Below are positions 16,904 to 26,427 of a DNA stretch of 64,000 nucleotides, in pieces. The stretch spans positions 62,001 to 126,000 of the forward strand of contig NZ_JAIZDB010000014.1 in assembly GCF_029533155.1 (NCBI RefSeq), written 5' to 3'. This DNA is from Psychrobacillus antarcticus (GTDB lineage Bacteria; Bacillota; Bacilli; Bacillales_A; Planococcaceae). Made by a program: the position numbers and the translations under genes. The notes beneath the pieces were generated by a model. The model saw only the letters and a list, made by a program, of their open reading frames with translations, was not told where the DNA came from and searched no databases. Position 1 is the first letter of the stretch; every line of letters starts with the position of its first letter.

Positions 16904-18000
16904 TCTTTTTCCTCCAATTTTATTAGGTTTTTATACGTTATGAAGGTTTGACTATACATCTGTTCAAAGGTAAAACTTGCTTCATATATTTCGCGACTTT
17001 TTTTCCCCATACTTTTTCGGAGAGAAGGATTTTCGATTAAAGTGGTAAGTAACTCGGGCAAATTATGCTCAATTAAAAATCCGTTTTCAGAATTCCTCAC
17101 AGCCTCTTTCACTCCCCCTACATTAGAAGCGATAATTGGCAGTCCATGCGCCATAGCTTCTAATATGGATAGAGGCAAACCCTCCCATGCAGAAGTAAGC
17201 ACAAAAATATCCGCATCCTTCAATAGCTCGGAGACGTTAGAATGATTGCCTAAAAATGTTACTTTATCCCCCAAGTTCTGCTCCTGAACATATTTAGCCG
17301 CTTGTTCCTTTTGCCTACCGTCACCAGCAAAAATCATATACCAATTTAACTCTCTTATTTGAAGAAGTGCATGTAATAGCTCCAATTGTTTTTTAGGTGT
17401 GTCAAAACGAGCAACCATTAATATTTTTACAATGTCATTACGTACAAATTGAACACTTCGTTGACTTTGGTCCATAACACCATTGTGAATCGTTATTAAT
17501 TTGGAAGAGCTTAACACCTGGTGCTGCAAAGCTAGAATTCTGTCATAATCACAAACAGTAATTACTATTTTTGATATTTTACCTATGCATTTTTCTACTC
17601 TACGATAGAAAACCTGTTTGTTTTTCGCCACACCATCTGTGAAAGCCCATCCATGTGCTGTGAAAACGAAAGGAATTCGAAGCGTCCAACAGGCGATTCT
17701 TCCAAGTATCCCAGCTTTAGAAGAATGAATAGCTACAATATCAGGATCCAGTTGTTTTAAAGTTTTTCTAATTTCAATAAAAGCGAGTATATCCTTGACT
17801 AAATTCATATTTCTTATTAAATGCTTCAGTGGAATGTATTCAATCTCTTTTACATAAAGCTCATCCGCTAGTTGTTTTTCGGTTCCATAAAGGATTGAAA
17901 CTCGATTACCATCTGCTACCATTCTTTTCGAAAGGTCAAGAACATGTACTTGAGCCCCTCCTACCTCATACATATGTGTAATCAGTTGAACAATTTTCAT
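16900..18000 (-). CDS. Glycosyltransferase family 4
   Basis: 366 residues with the GT-B fold: N-terminal donor/acceptor domain with THMYEVGGAQVHVLDLSK, and C-terminal GT4 motif FVLTSAWEGLPLSILEAMAHGLPIIASNVGGVKEAV (E-x7-E pattern) around residues 265-300. It adds a sugar, probably from a nucleotide donor with retention of configuration, to the lipid-linked repeat unit on the cytoplasmic face. Sits between the PLP decarboxylase-like gene and the epimerase in the polysaccharide operon. Confidence 0.88.
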   Translation of the reverse strand: MKIVQLITHMYEVGGAQVHVLDLSKRMVADGNRVSILYGTEKQLADELYVKEIEYIPLKHLIRNMNLVKDILAFIEIRKTLKQLDPDIVAIHSSKAGILGRIACWTLRIPFVFTAHGWAFTDGVAKNKQVFYRRVEKCIGKISKIVITVCDYDRILALQHQVLSSSKLITIHNGVMDQSQRSVQFVRNDIVKILMVARFDTPKKQLELLHALLQIRELNWYMIFAGDGRQKEQAAKYVQEQNLGDKVTFLGNHSNVSELLKDADIFVLTSAWEGLPLSILEAMAHGLPIIASNVGGVKEAVRNSENGFLIEHNLPELLTTLIENPSLRKSMGKKSREIYEASFTFEQMYSQTFITYKNLIKLEEKD

Positions 18001-18084
18001 CTACTATCCCTCATTTTCCTTTGTAGAAACCTATTGATAGTAAGTGCTATTCAATTTAGAGTTTGGAATCCATTAAGTTACATA

Positions 18085-19371
18085 TTAGAAGACATAAACA
18101 TTACTATTGATAAAATCATCTAATTCCTCTCTCTTCCTAACTGCCTTAAATTCATTGCCTATTTTAGCGATAATTGGAGGTCTCTCTTTGATAAAAGGAG
18201 GATTAAGTACTATAGTGTAAGCACCCATGTTGTGGAATACTAGAAAATCTCCTACTTTTGGAATTTCTCCAACATGGTCAATCATTAAATAATCTTTCTC
18301 CATACATGTATAACCAACAACATTAAATCTGTCTGTTTGATAACAAGCTACATTTGTTTTGACAAGCTGCATCGAGGTATTTTTTTTACTAATACTAGGT
18401 TTAATATTATGAACACTCCCATTAACTAGAACAAAATATTCATTACCATTTTTCTTCACATCGACTACTTTACAAAAGAATTTAAATGTATCGACTACTA
18501 ATGATAAACCTGGCTCTATTATTAAAAATGGCTCGTTTTTAAAATGTATTTTTTCTTTATTCATAATGGAACAGATCGCCATAGCATAATCATCATAGGA
18601 TGGGACGTTATTTATCTTCATTGTTTCGGGTACATTACCATAAAATCCTCCACCAATATCCAGATACTCTAATGTGTTTGAAATATATATTTTTGACAGA
18701 TCGCATAATTTCTGGGTTATTTTCTCAAAAACTTCTAAACTTCTTAATTGGGTGGAAAAATGACCATGCAGACCAACCACATCTAAGTTTTCTATTCGCT
18801 TTAAATCGTTTAAGGCTTTCTCTAAATTTCCATTTTCAACGCAAAAACCAAATCTACTTTGTTTAAATCCACCCTGAAGAGGGCTTTTCCCTTCAATTGA
18901 TATATCAAAATTTACTCTTAATCCTACTTTATAATGCTTATTTTTATTCTTCTGAGTATATTCTTTTACAAACTCAACCTCACTAAACGAATCTAAATTA
19001 ATAATACTGCCTTCTTTCAGTGCTAATGCGATATCTTCAGAAGACTTCAACGGACCATTAAAAATAATATTTTTTGGATTCATTCCGATTTTTAGTGCTA
19101 AATCATATTCAATCCTAGAAACAACTTCTGCGTATCCTCCTAATTTAGATATCTCTTTTAATAAAATTGGTAAATAATTTGTTTTATATGAATATCCCAG
19201 AATAAATTTACTGTGCCTACTACTAAATGCTGAGAACATCTTCAAATAGTTTGTGCTTAGTTTTTCCAAGTCAAATAAATAAAAGGAGTCCCCAAATTGT
19301 TGTTTTAATAAATTCACTTTCTTTAAAAAATCAACCTGGTTTCTATTCTCTATTCCCTCAATATTGTTCAC
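18085..19371 (-). CDS. Diaminopimelate-decarboxylase-like PLP enzyme (fold type III)
   Basis: 428 residues. An alanine-racemase-like TIM barrel carries the PLP lysine in LGYSYKTNYLP (about residue 64), the HGH motif in VVGLHGHFST and IGGGFYG. EPGLSLVVDT follows, then the C-terminal barrel with a Cys (VVGYTCMEKD) and GAYT. These are the group IV amino-acid decarboxylase motifs. It is unlikely to be the lysine-pathway LysA because it lies inside a polysaccharide operon beside an ATP-grasp ligase. By family it could decarboxylate a D-configured carbon of an amino acid or of an aminoacyl thioester, as BtrK does in butirosin synthesis. Substrate unknown. Confidence 0.8.
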   Translation of the reverse strand: MNNIEGIENRNQVDFLKKVNLLKQQFGDSFYLFDLEKLSTNYLKMFSAFSSRHSKFILGYSYKTNYLPILLKEISKLGGYAEVVSRIEYDLALKIGMNPKNIIFNGPLKSSEDIALALKEGSIINLDSFSEVEFVKEYTQKNKNKHYKVGLRVNFDISIEGKSPLQGGFKQSRFGFCVENGNLEKALNDLKRIENLDVVGLHGHFSTQLRSLEVFEKITQKLCDLSKIYISNTLEYLDIGGGFYGNVPETMKINNVPSYDDYAMAICSIMNKEKIHFKNEPFLIIEPGLSLVVDTFKFFCKVVDVKKNGNEYFVLVNGSVHNIKPSISKKNTSMQLVKTNVACYQTDRFNVVGYTCMEKDYLMIDHVGEIPKVGDFLVFHNMGAYTIVLNPPFIKERPPIIAKIGNEFKAVRKREELDDFINSNVYVF

Positions 19372-19430
19372 CGATTAATTAGCCCCTTTTTTATTTATAA
19401 TTGGTTGAACACTGAAATTAAATAAAAATT

Positions 19431-20630
19431 TTAGCTAATCAATTGAATATCAATGTGTTGTTTCATGTTCTTCATTTTAGATTTCAACTCTTCTGAGGAA
19501 CTAAACTTCAGGAAAACAATTCCCACTATTTTATTTAAGCCTTTAAATATTTCTATTTGATCATTATATTTTTTATTTATTACTTTTTTAATAATATTTC
19601 CTTGTATTTCATCAGAAAATACTATGTCTTTTAGCTTTCCTCTTTTAAATGAATGCAAGTAATAAGTAGCATAGTAATTCTGTGCCTGCCTATCTTTTAT
19701 TTCTATCTCATTGTTATTTAAAGCTGCTTCAACGGTTGCTTTTACAAAGTCTACTCCCGTTGCCATCTCTAATAGTTGAGATATCATATGTCCACCATTC
19801 CTAGCAGCCATTTCAATAATATATGGTTCTCCATTTCTATCAAACAGAACTTCAATATTAAAGACTCCCCTACTTATGTTCAATAAATTTATTACTTTTT
19901 GCAATTCCTTGCGTACTAAGACTAGCCTTTCTTCCTCTATAAAAACTGGGTAACTATTACCTGTTGGGATAAATACATTTTTTTCTATATCTCTATATCC
20001 ATTTAAAAATCCATAACATTCAATAATTCCATTTACTACGATTATGTCACCACCAATCATGCACTCATGTGTCATACCAATATACTCTTCGAGAATGACT
20101 AGTTTTTGTTTTGAATTTAAAAGAGCTTCATCAAATGCCCTATCAAACTCTTCCAGAGAAAATATTCGCGTAACTCCTCTACTTCCTGAAGAATCTACAG
20201 GTTTTACCATTATCGGAAATTCAAAATCTGCAAGGCAATCCTTTGCTTCACTTTTTAAATGGTTGCTTCTCACTTTTGGACAATTAAAACCGTTATTCAT
20301 TAAAAAATCTCTGAATAGATTTTTATTTGATAAAATTAATACGGATTCATATGGATTTGATGGTAAATTTAATTTGTTAGCTACATAAGCTGCCGTAGCT
20401 GTTGCCACTTCTGATGAATAAGCAACAATTCCATCTATATTCTTTTGCTTTGCAATTTCAAGAATCGCTTCCTTATCCGTTGTGCTTACACAATAATATT
20501 CATCCGAATGATATTGTCCTGGATTATCTATTAAGTAATCACATAAAATAGTGTAATATCCTTGATCTTTTGCAGATTTAATCGCAATAACTTGCTGATC
20601 CGATCCACCAAGTAACATGATCTTCTTCAT
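19431..20630 (-). CDS. ATP-grasp ligase (paralogue 2)
   Basis: 399 residues. The pre-ATP-grasp domain begins MKKIMLLGGSDQQVIAIKSA; ATP-binding elements are IMVKPVDSSGSRGV (about residues 140-153) and the metal-binding FNIEVLFDRNGEPYIIEMAARNGGH (about 260-284). The family forms acyl-phosphate intermediates and ligates a carboxylate to an amine or thiol. In this operon it may couple an amino acid or small acid to an amino sugar. A close paralogue lies at 23723-24934; the pair flank the dTDP-sugar cassette. Confidence 0.82.
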   Translation of the reverse strand: MKKIMLLGGSDQQVIAIKSAKDQGYYTILCDYLIDNPGQYHSDEYYCVSTTDKEAILEIAKQKNIDGIVAYSSEVATATAAYVANKLNLPSNPYESVLILSNKNLFRDFLMNNGFNCPKVRSNHLKSEAKDCLADFEFPIMVKPVDSSGSRGVTRIFSLEEFDRAFDEALLNSKQKLVILEEYIGMTHECMIGGDIIVVNGIIECYGFLNGYRDIEKNVFIPTGNSYPVFIEEERLVLVRKELQKVINLLNISRGVFNIEVLFDRNGEPYIIEMAARNGGHMISQLLEMATGVDFVKATVEAALNNNEIEIKDRQAQNYYATYYLHSFKRGKLKDIVFSDEIQGNIIKKVINKKYNDQIEIFKGLNKIVGIVFLKFSSSEELKSKMKNMKQHIDIQLIS

Positions 20631-20648
20631 ACATACACCCCAGTAATT

Positions 20649-21683
20649 TTAATGTTTTTTTGAAGTCTTGTTCGCAATAGAAATAGGAGACGTTATCCAT
20701 TCTCTATTTTCTAAATACCATTGTATTGTTTTTGAAAGACCGTCATTGAATGTATTAGAAGGAACCCATCCCAACTCTTCACTAATTTTAGTATTAGCAA
20801 TAGCATATCTTCTGTCATGCCCCAAACGATCATCAACAAATTTGATTAAATCCTCACTTTTGTTTAATAAATTTAGAATTATTTTAACAGTTTCTATATT
20901 TTCTTTTTCATTATTTCCACCTATGTTATATACCTCTCCAATTCTTCCAGAGTGGAGTACTGAATCAATTGCAGTACAATGGTCTTCCACGTGTAACCAA
21001 TCTCTTACTTGTTTTCCATCTCCATAGACTGGTATTGGCAGATTATTTAAAGCCTGTGAAATAATCATGGGAATTAACTTCTCAGGATATTGATACGGAC
21101 CATAATTGTTTGAGCATCTAGTAATAACAGCAGGTAATTTGTACGTTTCATAATAAGCTCTCACCATTAAATCTGCAGATGCTTTGGAGGCAGAGTATGG
21201 ACTATTCGGTGAGAGATTTGTCTTTTCAGTAAAATATCCTACTTTACCTAAAGCACCGTACACTTCATCCGTAGAAATTTGGATAAATTTAACGTCGTCT
21301 TTGTATTCAGTGCAATATTTATCTGATTTATGGACCTTCCAATAATTTTTGGCTGTATCTAATAATGCCTGTGTACCAAACACATTTGTTTTCAAGAAAA
21401 TTTCTGGTTCATCAATACTTTTATCTACATGAGATTCAGCTGCGAAGTGAATAACAGCTTGAATATCATATTGATGAAACAGTTTATTTAGTAAATCACG
21501 ATCACAAATATCTCCATTTACGAAGTGATATCTTTCTTCGTGCTCGATATCCTTTAAATTTTGCAGATTACCAGCATACGTTAATAAATCCAGATTAACT
21601 ATTGTGTAGTCATATTTTGACAGCACATATTTTATAAAATTGGATCCGATGAATCCTGCTCCACCTGTAACTAAGATATTCAT
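20649..21683 (-). CDS. rfbB: dTDP-glucose 4,6-dehydratase
   Basis: 344 residues. N-terminal NAD motif VTGGAGFIGSNF, the STDEVYGALG segment carrying the dehydratase Thr-Asp-Glu residues, YSASKA with catalytic Tyr and Lys, and RCSNNYGPYQYPEKLIP are all in place. Length and order are standard. It converts dTDP-glucose to dTDP-4-keto-6-deoxyglucose, the branch point for rhamnose and for 4-amino sugars. It directly follows rfbA, 12 bases apart; rfbC and rfbD are absent from the window. Confidence 0.95.
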   Translation of the reverse strand: MNILVTGGAGFIGSNFIKYVLSKYDYTIVNLDLLTYAGNLQNLKDIEHEERYHFVNGDICDRDLLNKLFHQYDIQAVIHFAAESHVDKSIDEPEIFLKTNVFGTQALLDTAKNYWKVHKSDKYCTEYKDDVKFIQISTDEVYGALGKVGYFTEKTNLSPNSPYSASKASADLMVRAYYETYKLPAVITRCSNNYGPYQYPEKLIPMIISQALNNLPIPVYGDGKQVRDWLHVEDHCTAIDSVLHSGRIGEVYNIGGNNEKENIETVKIILNLLNKSEDLIKFVDDRLGHDRRYAIANTKISEELGWVPSNTFNDGLSKTIQWYLENREWITSPISIANKTSKKH

Positions 21684-21694
21684 CCTAATCTCCT

Positions 21695-22573
21695 TTATGC
21701 TCTATTAGAATTCGCAACATCTACTAAATACTTGCCGTAGTTTGTCTTCATTAACGGTTCTGCGAGCTTTAATAATTGTTCTTTCGATATATAGTTTCTG
21801 CGAAAGGCTATTTCCTCAATACATGAAACATATAATCCCTGTCGATTTTGGATAGCTTCTACAAAATTAGATGCCTCTAAAAGAGACTCATGGGTTCCTG
21901 TATCTAGCCAAGCTAATCCTCTTCCCATTATTTTTACCTTCAATTCTCCCAATTGAAGGTACTCATTAATAATAGAAGTTATTTCCATTTCTCCTCGGGA
22001 AGAAGGTTTAACCTCTTTGGCGATTTTTGTTACTTGATTATCAAAAAAATAGAGACCTGGTACCGCGTAAAAGGATTTTGGATTCTCTGGTTTTTCTTCT
22101 ATTGAAATGGCATTTTCTTCTTCATCTACTTCTACTACTCCATAGGCTCTAGGGTCCTTCACATAACACCCGAAAATTAGGGCACCTTTAGATAAGTTAG
22201 TTGCCGCTTCCTTTACTTTATGCCCAAAATTAGAGCCATAAAAAATATTGTCACCGAGCACTAAAGCAACCGAAGAGTCTCCTAAGAATTTCTCACCAAT
22301 AATAAAGGCATCTGCAATACCGGTTGGATTTTCTTGTATTGCATATGTTAAATTCACTCCTATTTTAGTACCATCTTCCAATAATTCTTGAAATCCCTCT
22401 ATATCTCTTGGTGTAGAAATAATTAATATGTCTCTAATCCCCGCAAGCATTAAAACGGAAAGAGGATAATAAATCATTGGTTTATCGTAAACTGGTAGCA
22501 TTTGCTTAGAGATAACTTTTGTTAGCGGATATAAACGAGTACCAGATCCACCAGCTAAAATAATTCCTTTCAT
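21695..22573 (-). CDS. rfbA: Glucose-1-phosphate thymidylyltransferase
   Basis: 292 residues. The nucleotidyltransferase signature [11 protein letters not shown] lies at residue 8, then [25 protein letters not shown] and [19 protein letters not shown]. It makes dTDP-glucose from glucose 1-phosphate and dTTP, and is normally feedback inhibited by the end product dTDP-sugar. Its start overlaps the aminotransferase stop by four bases (ATGA), and rfbB follows directly. Confidence 0.95.
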   Translation of the reverse strand: MKGIILAGGSGTRLYPLTKVISKQMLPVYDKPMIYYPLSVLMLAGIRDILIISTPRDIEGFQELLEDGTKIGVNLTYAIQENPTGIADAFIIGEKFLGDSSVALVLGDNIFYGSNFGHKVKEAATNLSKGALIFGCYVKDPRAYGVVEVDEEENAISIEEKPENPKSFYAVPGLYFFDNQVTKIAKEVKPSSRGEMEITSIINEYLQLGELKVKIMGRGLAWLDTGTHESLLEASNFVEAIQNRQGLYVSCIEEIAFRRNYISKEQLLKLAEPLMKTNYGKYLVDVANSNRA

Positions 22574-23688
22574 ATAGAATCACGAATCACTTTACAAATT
22601 TTCTCCACTGATTCCAAATGAAGTTCACCGTAATAGGGCATAGCCAATACTTGTGTAACAGTTTTATTTGCTATCGGAAGATTTTCTTTCCGGGCAGACT
22701 CTAAATGCTGGTACCATTCAAAGTCGCTACATAAAGGATAGAAATACTTTCGTGTAAATACGTTGTACTCTTTTAGTTTCTCGTGTAGCCAATCTCTTGA
22801 TTTACCATATAACTCTTCGTCTATTTGAATGACAAAATACTGATAACTGCTGCATTCATCTTCTAATTTCGTCAACACGTTAATACCGGGTACATCTTTC
22901 AAGTACGATTCATATGCTCTTTTTATTTCATGCCTCTTCTTGCGTTCGGTTTCCACAAGCTTTAATACTTCAAGTCCAATTACTGCCTGAATTTCGTTTA
23001 ACTTTGCGTTTAGACCTGAAAGAACAACCTCCTCTGGATTTGCTATTCCAAAATTTTTTAGGAGATTAAGTTTTTCAACTAAACTATTGTCTCTAAAAGT
23101 CAATGCTCCGCCTTCGATAGTATTAAAGAGTTTTGTTGCATGGAAACTGAACATCGTCATATCTCCATATTCGCTAACAGGCTTATTATTAAAATTTGTC
23201 CCAAAAGTATGTGCTCCATCATAAATTACTTTCAGTTTATATTTGTTTGCGATTAATTGAATTTGTTCGACATCACATGGATTTCCAAATGTGTGAACAC
23301 CAAGGATAGCAGAAGTTTTTTCTGTAATAAGGGGTTCAATTTTTGCTGCGTCTAGGGTAAGTGTTGTGGGATCTATATCACAAAATACAGGGGTTAAATT
23401 ATTCCAGTCGAGTGCTTGGACTGTTGCGGGAAAAGTAAATGGAGTAGTAATCACTTCTCCGGTTAGGTTTAAAGCTCTTAAACCTAAAAGTAATGCAGAT
23501 GTGCCATTATTAAATAGGGATAAATTTTCTACTTTCAAGAAGGTTTTTAATTCTAGTTCTAACTTAGATTGCTGTGGACCACTATTAGTTAGCCATTTGC
23601 TATCCCAAACTTCTTTTAATTTAGCGTATATATCATCTAGATCTGGAAGTAATGGTCTTGTAATGTAAATAGGTTCATCTTTTATCAT
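22570..23688 (-). CDS. DegT/DnrJ/EryC1-family dTDP-4-amino-sugar aminotransferase (VioA-like)
   Basis: 372 residues, fold type I PLP. N-terminal [15 protein letters not shown], glutamine/serine [15 protein letters not shown] of [10 protein letters not shown], and the PLP lysine in [17 protein letters not shown] (about residue 183). The WLTN and HATK-x-FNT-x-EGG motifs resemble transaminases that make dTDP-4-amino-4,6-dideoxyglucose (viosamine) from the RfbB product. That assignment fits the neighbouring rfbA and rfbB and the lack of rfbC/rfbD, but a 3-amino product cannot be excluded. Preceded in the operon by an ATP-grasp gene and overlapping rfbA. Confidence 0.85.
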   Translation of the reverse strand: MIKDEPIYITRPLLPDLDDIYAKLKEVWDSKWLTNSGPQQSKLELELKTFLKVENLSLFNNGTSALLLGLRALNLTGEVITTPFTFPATVQALDWNNLTPVFCDIDPTTLTLDAAKIEPLITEKTSAILGVHTFGNPCDVEQIQLIANKYKLKVIYDGAHTFGTNFNNKPVSEYGDMTMFSFHATKLFNTIEGGALTFRDNSLVEKLNLLKNFGIANPEEVVLSGLNAKLNEIQAVIGLEVLKLVETERKKRHEIKRAYESYLKDVPGINVLTKLEDECSSYQYFVIQIDEELYGKSRDWLHEKLKEYNVFTRKYFYPLCSDFEWYQHLESARKENLPIANKTVTQVLAMPYYGELHLESVEKICKVIRDSI

Positions 23689-23722
23689 CTAAAACTCCCT
23701 TTTTTTATTTCGTTTGGATTGA

Positions 23723-24934
23723 TTACTTTATATCGTCCATTTGTATTTTAATAAACTTATTCATATTTTTCATTTTGGAATTTAATTCTTCTAAACTTCT
23801 ATACTTTAGAAAAATAATTCCAATTGCTTTGTTAGAGCTATCAAATATTTCCACTTCATCATTTACCTCTTTAAAGATAAATTTGTCTAATATATTTTCT
23901 TGTATTTCCTTGGAGAAAATAATGTTCTTTAATCTACCTGCTTTAGAAGAATGAATGATATAAGTTGAAAAAAAAGAATCTATTGGGAAAGAACACCTAA
24001 GTTTTAATTCTTCCACTTTTCCTAAAGCAGCTTCCACGGTAGCTTCAACTAAATCTACTCCAGTTATTATTTTGAGTAGTTGTGGTATCATATTGCCACC
24101 GTTTCTTGGTCCCATTTCTATAATGTATGGACCTCCATCTTTACTGAACATTACCTCAATATTAAATGCCCCCATACTTATGTTCAGAAGGGTTATTACT
24201 TTTTGTAACTCATCATGTATTAAATGTATTTTTTCTTCCTCGATTAATAATGGATAGCTTTTACCTATTGGTACCAATGAATTGACTTCTTTACTTCTAT
24301 GACAGTTTAATAACCCAAAAAATTCTATTTTTCCTTTGACTACAAAGATATCACCCCCGACCATATATTCATGGGACATCTCAATAAACTCTTCTATAAT
24401 CACCTTTTTATCCTTGGAGTAAGAAATGGCTGTATTAAATGCTTCAAATAATTCTTCCTGTTTATCAATTTTGGAAACACCTTTACTACCGGAGGAGTCA
24501 GTTGGCTTAACTATTAATGGAAACTGAAATTCACTTAAACTTATTATTGCTTCTTCAACATTTTTGAAGCTTTTTGCTTTTGGACAATTAAAATTTTTAT
24601 TGAATAAAAATTCTCTAAACAATTCTTTATTTGATAGCACTAATACTGACTCGTACGAATTGGAAGGTAAATTCAACTTATTACTAACAAATGCTGCAGG
24701 TGCTGCAGCTGGATCGGATGCATAAGCTACAATTCCATCGATTTTTTTTTGCATCGCGATTTTACAAATTTTTTCTTTATCCGTTGTGCTCTCACAATAA
24801 AATTCATCTGAATAATATTGTCCTGGATTGTCCTGTAAGAAATCACATAAAATCGTATGATACCCTTGTTTTTTGGCATATTGCATTGCTGGTAACTGCT
24901 GTATTGAGCCTCCAAGGAACATGACTTTTTTCAT
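23723..24934 (-). CDS. ATP-grasp ligase (paralogue 1)
   Basis: 403 residues, closely related to the protein at 19431-20630 along its whole length; both begin MKK-x-M-x-LGGS-x-QQ and share DNPGQY and STTDKE. ATP-binding motif LIVKPTDSSGSKGVSKI, metal-binding FNIEVMFSKDGGPYIIEMGPRNGG. One visible difference is GPRN here against AARN in the other copy, near the active site. Overlaps the flippase stop by four bases. The likely reaction is formation of an amide (or thioester) from a carboxylic acid; acceptor unknown. Confidence 0.82.
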   Translation of the reverse strand: MKKVMFLGGSIQQLPAMQYAKKQGYHTILCDFLQDNPGQYYSDEFYCESTTDKEKICKIAMQKKIDGIVAYASDPAAAPAAFVSNKLNLPSNSYESVLVLSNKELFREFLFNKNFNCPKAKSFKNVEEAIISLSEFQFPLIVKPTDSSGSKGVSKIDKQEELFEAFNTAISYSKDKKVIIEEFIEMSHEYMVGGDIFVVKGKIEFFGLLNCHRSKEVNSLVPIGKSYPLLIEEEKIHLIHDELQKVITLLNISMGAFNIEVMFSKDGGPYIIEMGPRNGGNMIPQLLKIITGVDLVEATVEAALGKVEELKLRCSFPIDSFFSTYIIHSSKAGRLKNIIFSKEIQENILDKFIFKEVNDEVEIFDSSNKAIGIIFLKYRSLEELNSKMKNMNKFIKIQMDDIK

Positions 24935-26418
24935 GAATTCCCCTCACTTTTTCTTGATTTCTGTCCAGATAAGAAAGACCTTAATAGTTCAATTAAAAGA
25001 TGTAATTCACGAATCTTAAAGATTTTACTTAATCCTATATAAGCTACAATACCTATGCTAATTTGAGAAATAAGTGTTGGAATACTCCCAAGTATTATTA
25101 TCTTACCTACCATAAATACAATAGTTCCCATTACAATGGAAATCCCAAAAATCGGCAGAAGGTCTTTTAGCTGTTCTTTAGTCGAATATGAAATCTCTCT
25201 TGCTGAATAATACATATTAATAAGTAATGAAAGATAAGAACTTATAACTGCTGCGCAAATTAACCCAATGATTCCTAGCTTAAATAAAAAAGAAAGAACA
25301 ATAAGTATCGTGAGAAGGCCTTTTTTAATAATTTCTAATCGTAAAAACAAATCAGATCTACCTTTGACTTGTAAAATATTTAAGTTGATAGCGTGAAGTG
25401 GGTATAACATTCCTGCAAAACACAACAATTGAAAATATATGACTGAAGGAATCCACTTTTCTCCAAAAAGAATTAGGAAGATTGGGTTCCCTATTGCTGC
25501 CAGGCCAATTAACAATGGAAAGTTAATAAATGCAGAAAGTTTAATTATTTTCTTGAATCCTAGTTCAAGACGCTTCTCATCGTCTTGAATACTACTAAGC
25601 ACTGGATACGTTACTCGTTGTACTGTCGAAGCTAAGGATTGCGATGCAAGGTCCCTAACTTTTACCGCATTTGTATAATAACCAAGCTGTGTAATTGAAA
25701 AAAACTTACCTATTATTAAAAAATAGAGATTGTTATAGAAAGTGTCAATGAGACCAGAAAGAAGTAATTTTGAACCAAAACTAAAAAAACGTTTAAAAGA
25801 TTGGTAATTAAATATAAAACTTGGCATCCATCTGTTATAAATAATGAGCAACAATGTCTGAATTAGCTGAAGAGAAATCATATTAACTACCAGACTCCAA
25901 ACACCAAATCCTAACACTGCTACAATTATTGTAATTGTTCCTGAAATTACGGATGATATGACACTAATTTTTGTTATTGTACGAAAGTCAATTTTCTTCA
26001 TAAGCATAACTCTTTGAATAATTGCAAAGGCATTAATGATAATGACAATAGAAAGCACTCGAATAATTTCTATTAATTGTGGTTCCTCGAAAAAAATACT
26101 AATTCCTTTAGAGCTGATAAAGAGTATTCCATATAAAATCATCGAGATTCCAAGATTAAAAAAGAACACAGTTGAATAGTCTTCCTGAGTTGTCTGCTGA
26201 TCTCTTATAAGAGCCTGGGTAAATCCACTGTCCACAATAGAGTTAGAAATTGCGATAAATACTAAAATCATTCCAAATACACCAAAATGCTCCGGTACTA
26301 ATAACCTAGCTAAAACAATTTGTATAATAAACTGAATCCCGTAATTTGCCATCAATTCAGTAAAGCTCCAAACAATCGCTCGTGTCGTCTTATTCGTTAA
26401 AGTGGCTGTTCCCTTCAT
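24931..26418 (-). CDS. Wzx-type oligosaccharide flippase
   Basis: 495 residues of the MOP/polysaccharide transporter group with about 12-14 hydrophobic segments from residue 10 to 470. The N-terminal motif ANYGIQFIIQIVLARLLVPEHFGVFGM is typical of WzxC/TuaB-type flippases. It would translocate the undecaprenyl-linked repeat unit to the outer face of the membrane. It sits just after the GT2 gene (10-base gap) and overlaps the ATP-grasp gene. Confidence 0.88.
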   Translation of the reverse strand: MKGTATLTNKTTRAIVWSFTELMANYGIQFIIQIVLARLLVPEHFGVFGMILVFIAISNSIVDSGFTQALIRDQQTTQEDYSTVFFFNLGISMILYGILFISSKGISIFFEEPQLIEIIRVLSIVIIINAFAIIQRVMLMKKIDFRTITKISVISSVISGTITIIVAVLGFGVWSLVVNMISLQLIQTLLLIIYNRWMPSFIFNYQSFKRFFSFGSKLLLSGLIDTFYNNLYFLIIGKFFSITQLGYYTNAVKVRDLASQSLASTVQRVTYPVLSSIQDDEKRLELGFKKIIKLSAFINFPLLIGLAAIGNPIFLILFGEKWIPSVIYFQLLCFAGMLYPLHAINLNILQVKGRSDLFLRLEIIKKGLLTILIVLSFLFKLGIIGLICAAVISSYLSLLINMYYSAREISYSTKEQLKDLLPIFGISIVMGTIVFMVGKIIILGSIPTLISQISIGIVAYIGLSKIFKIRELHLLIELLRSFLSGQKSRKSEGNS

Positions 26419-26427
26419 TGGATGTCC

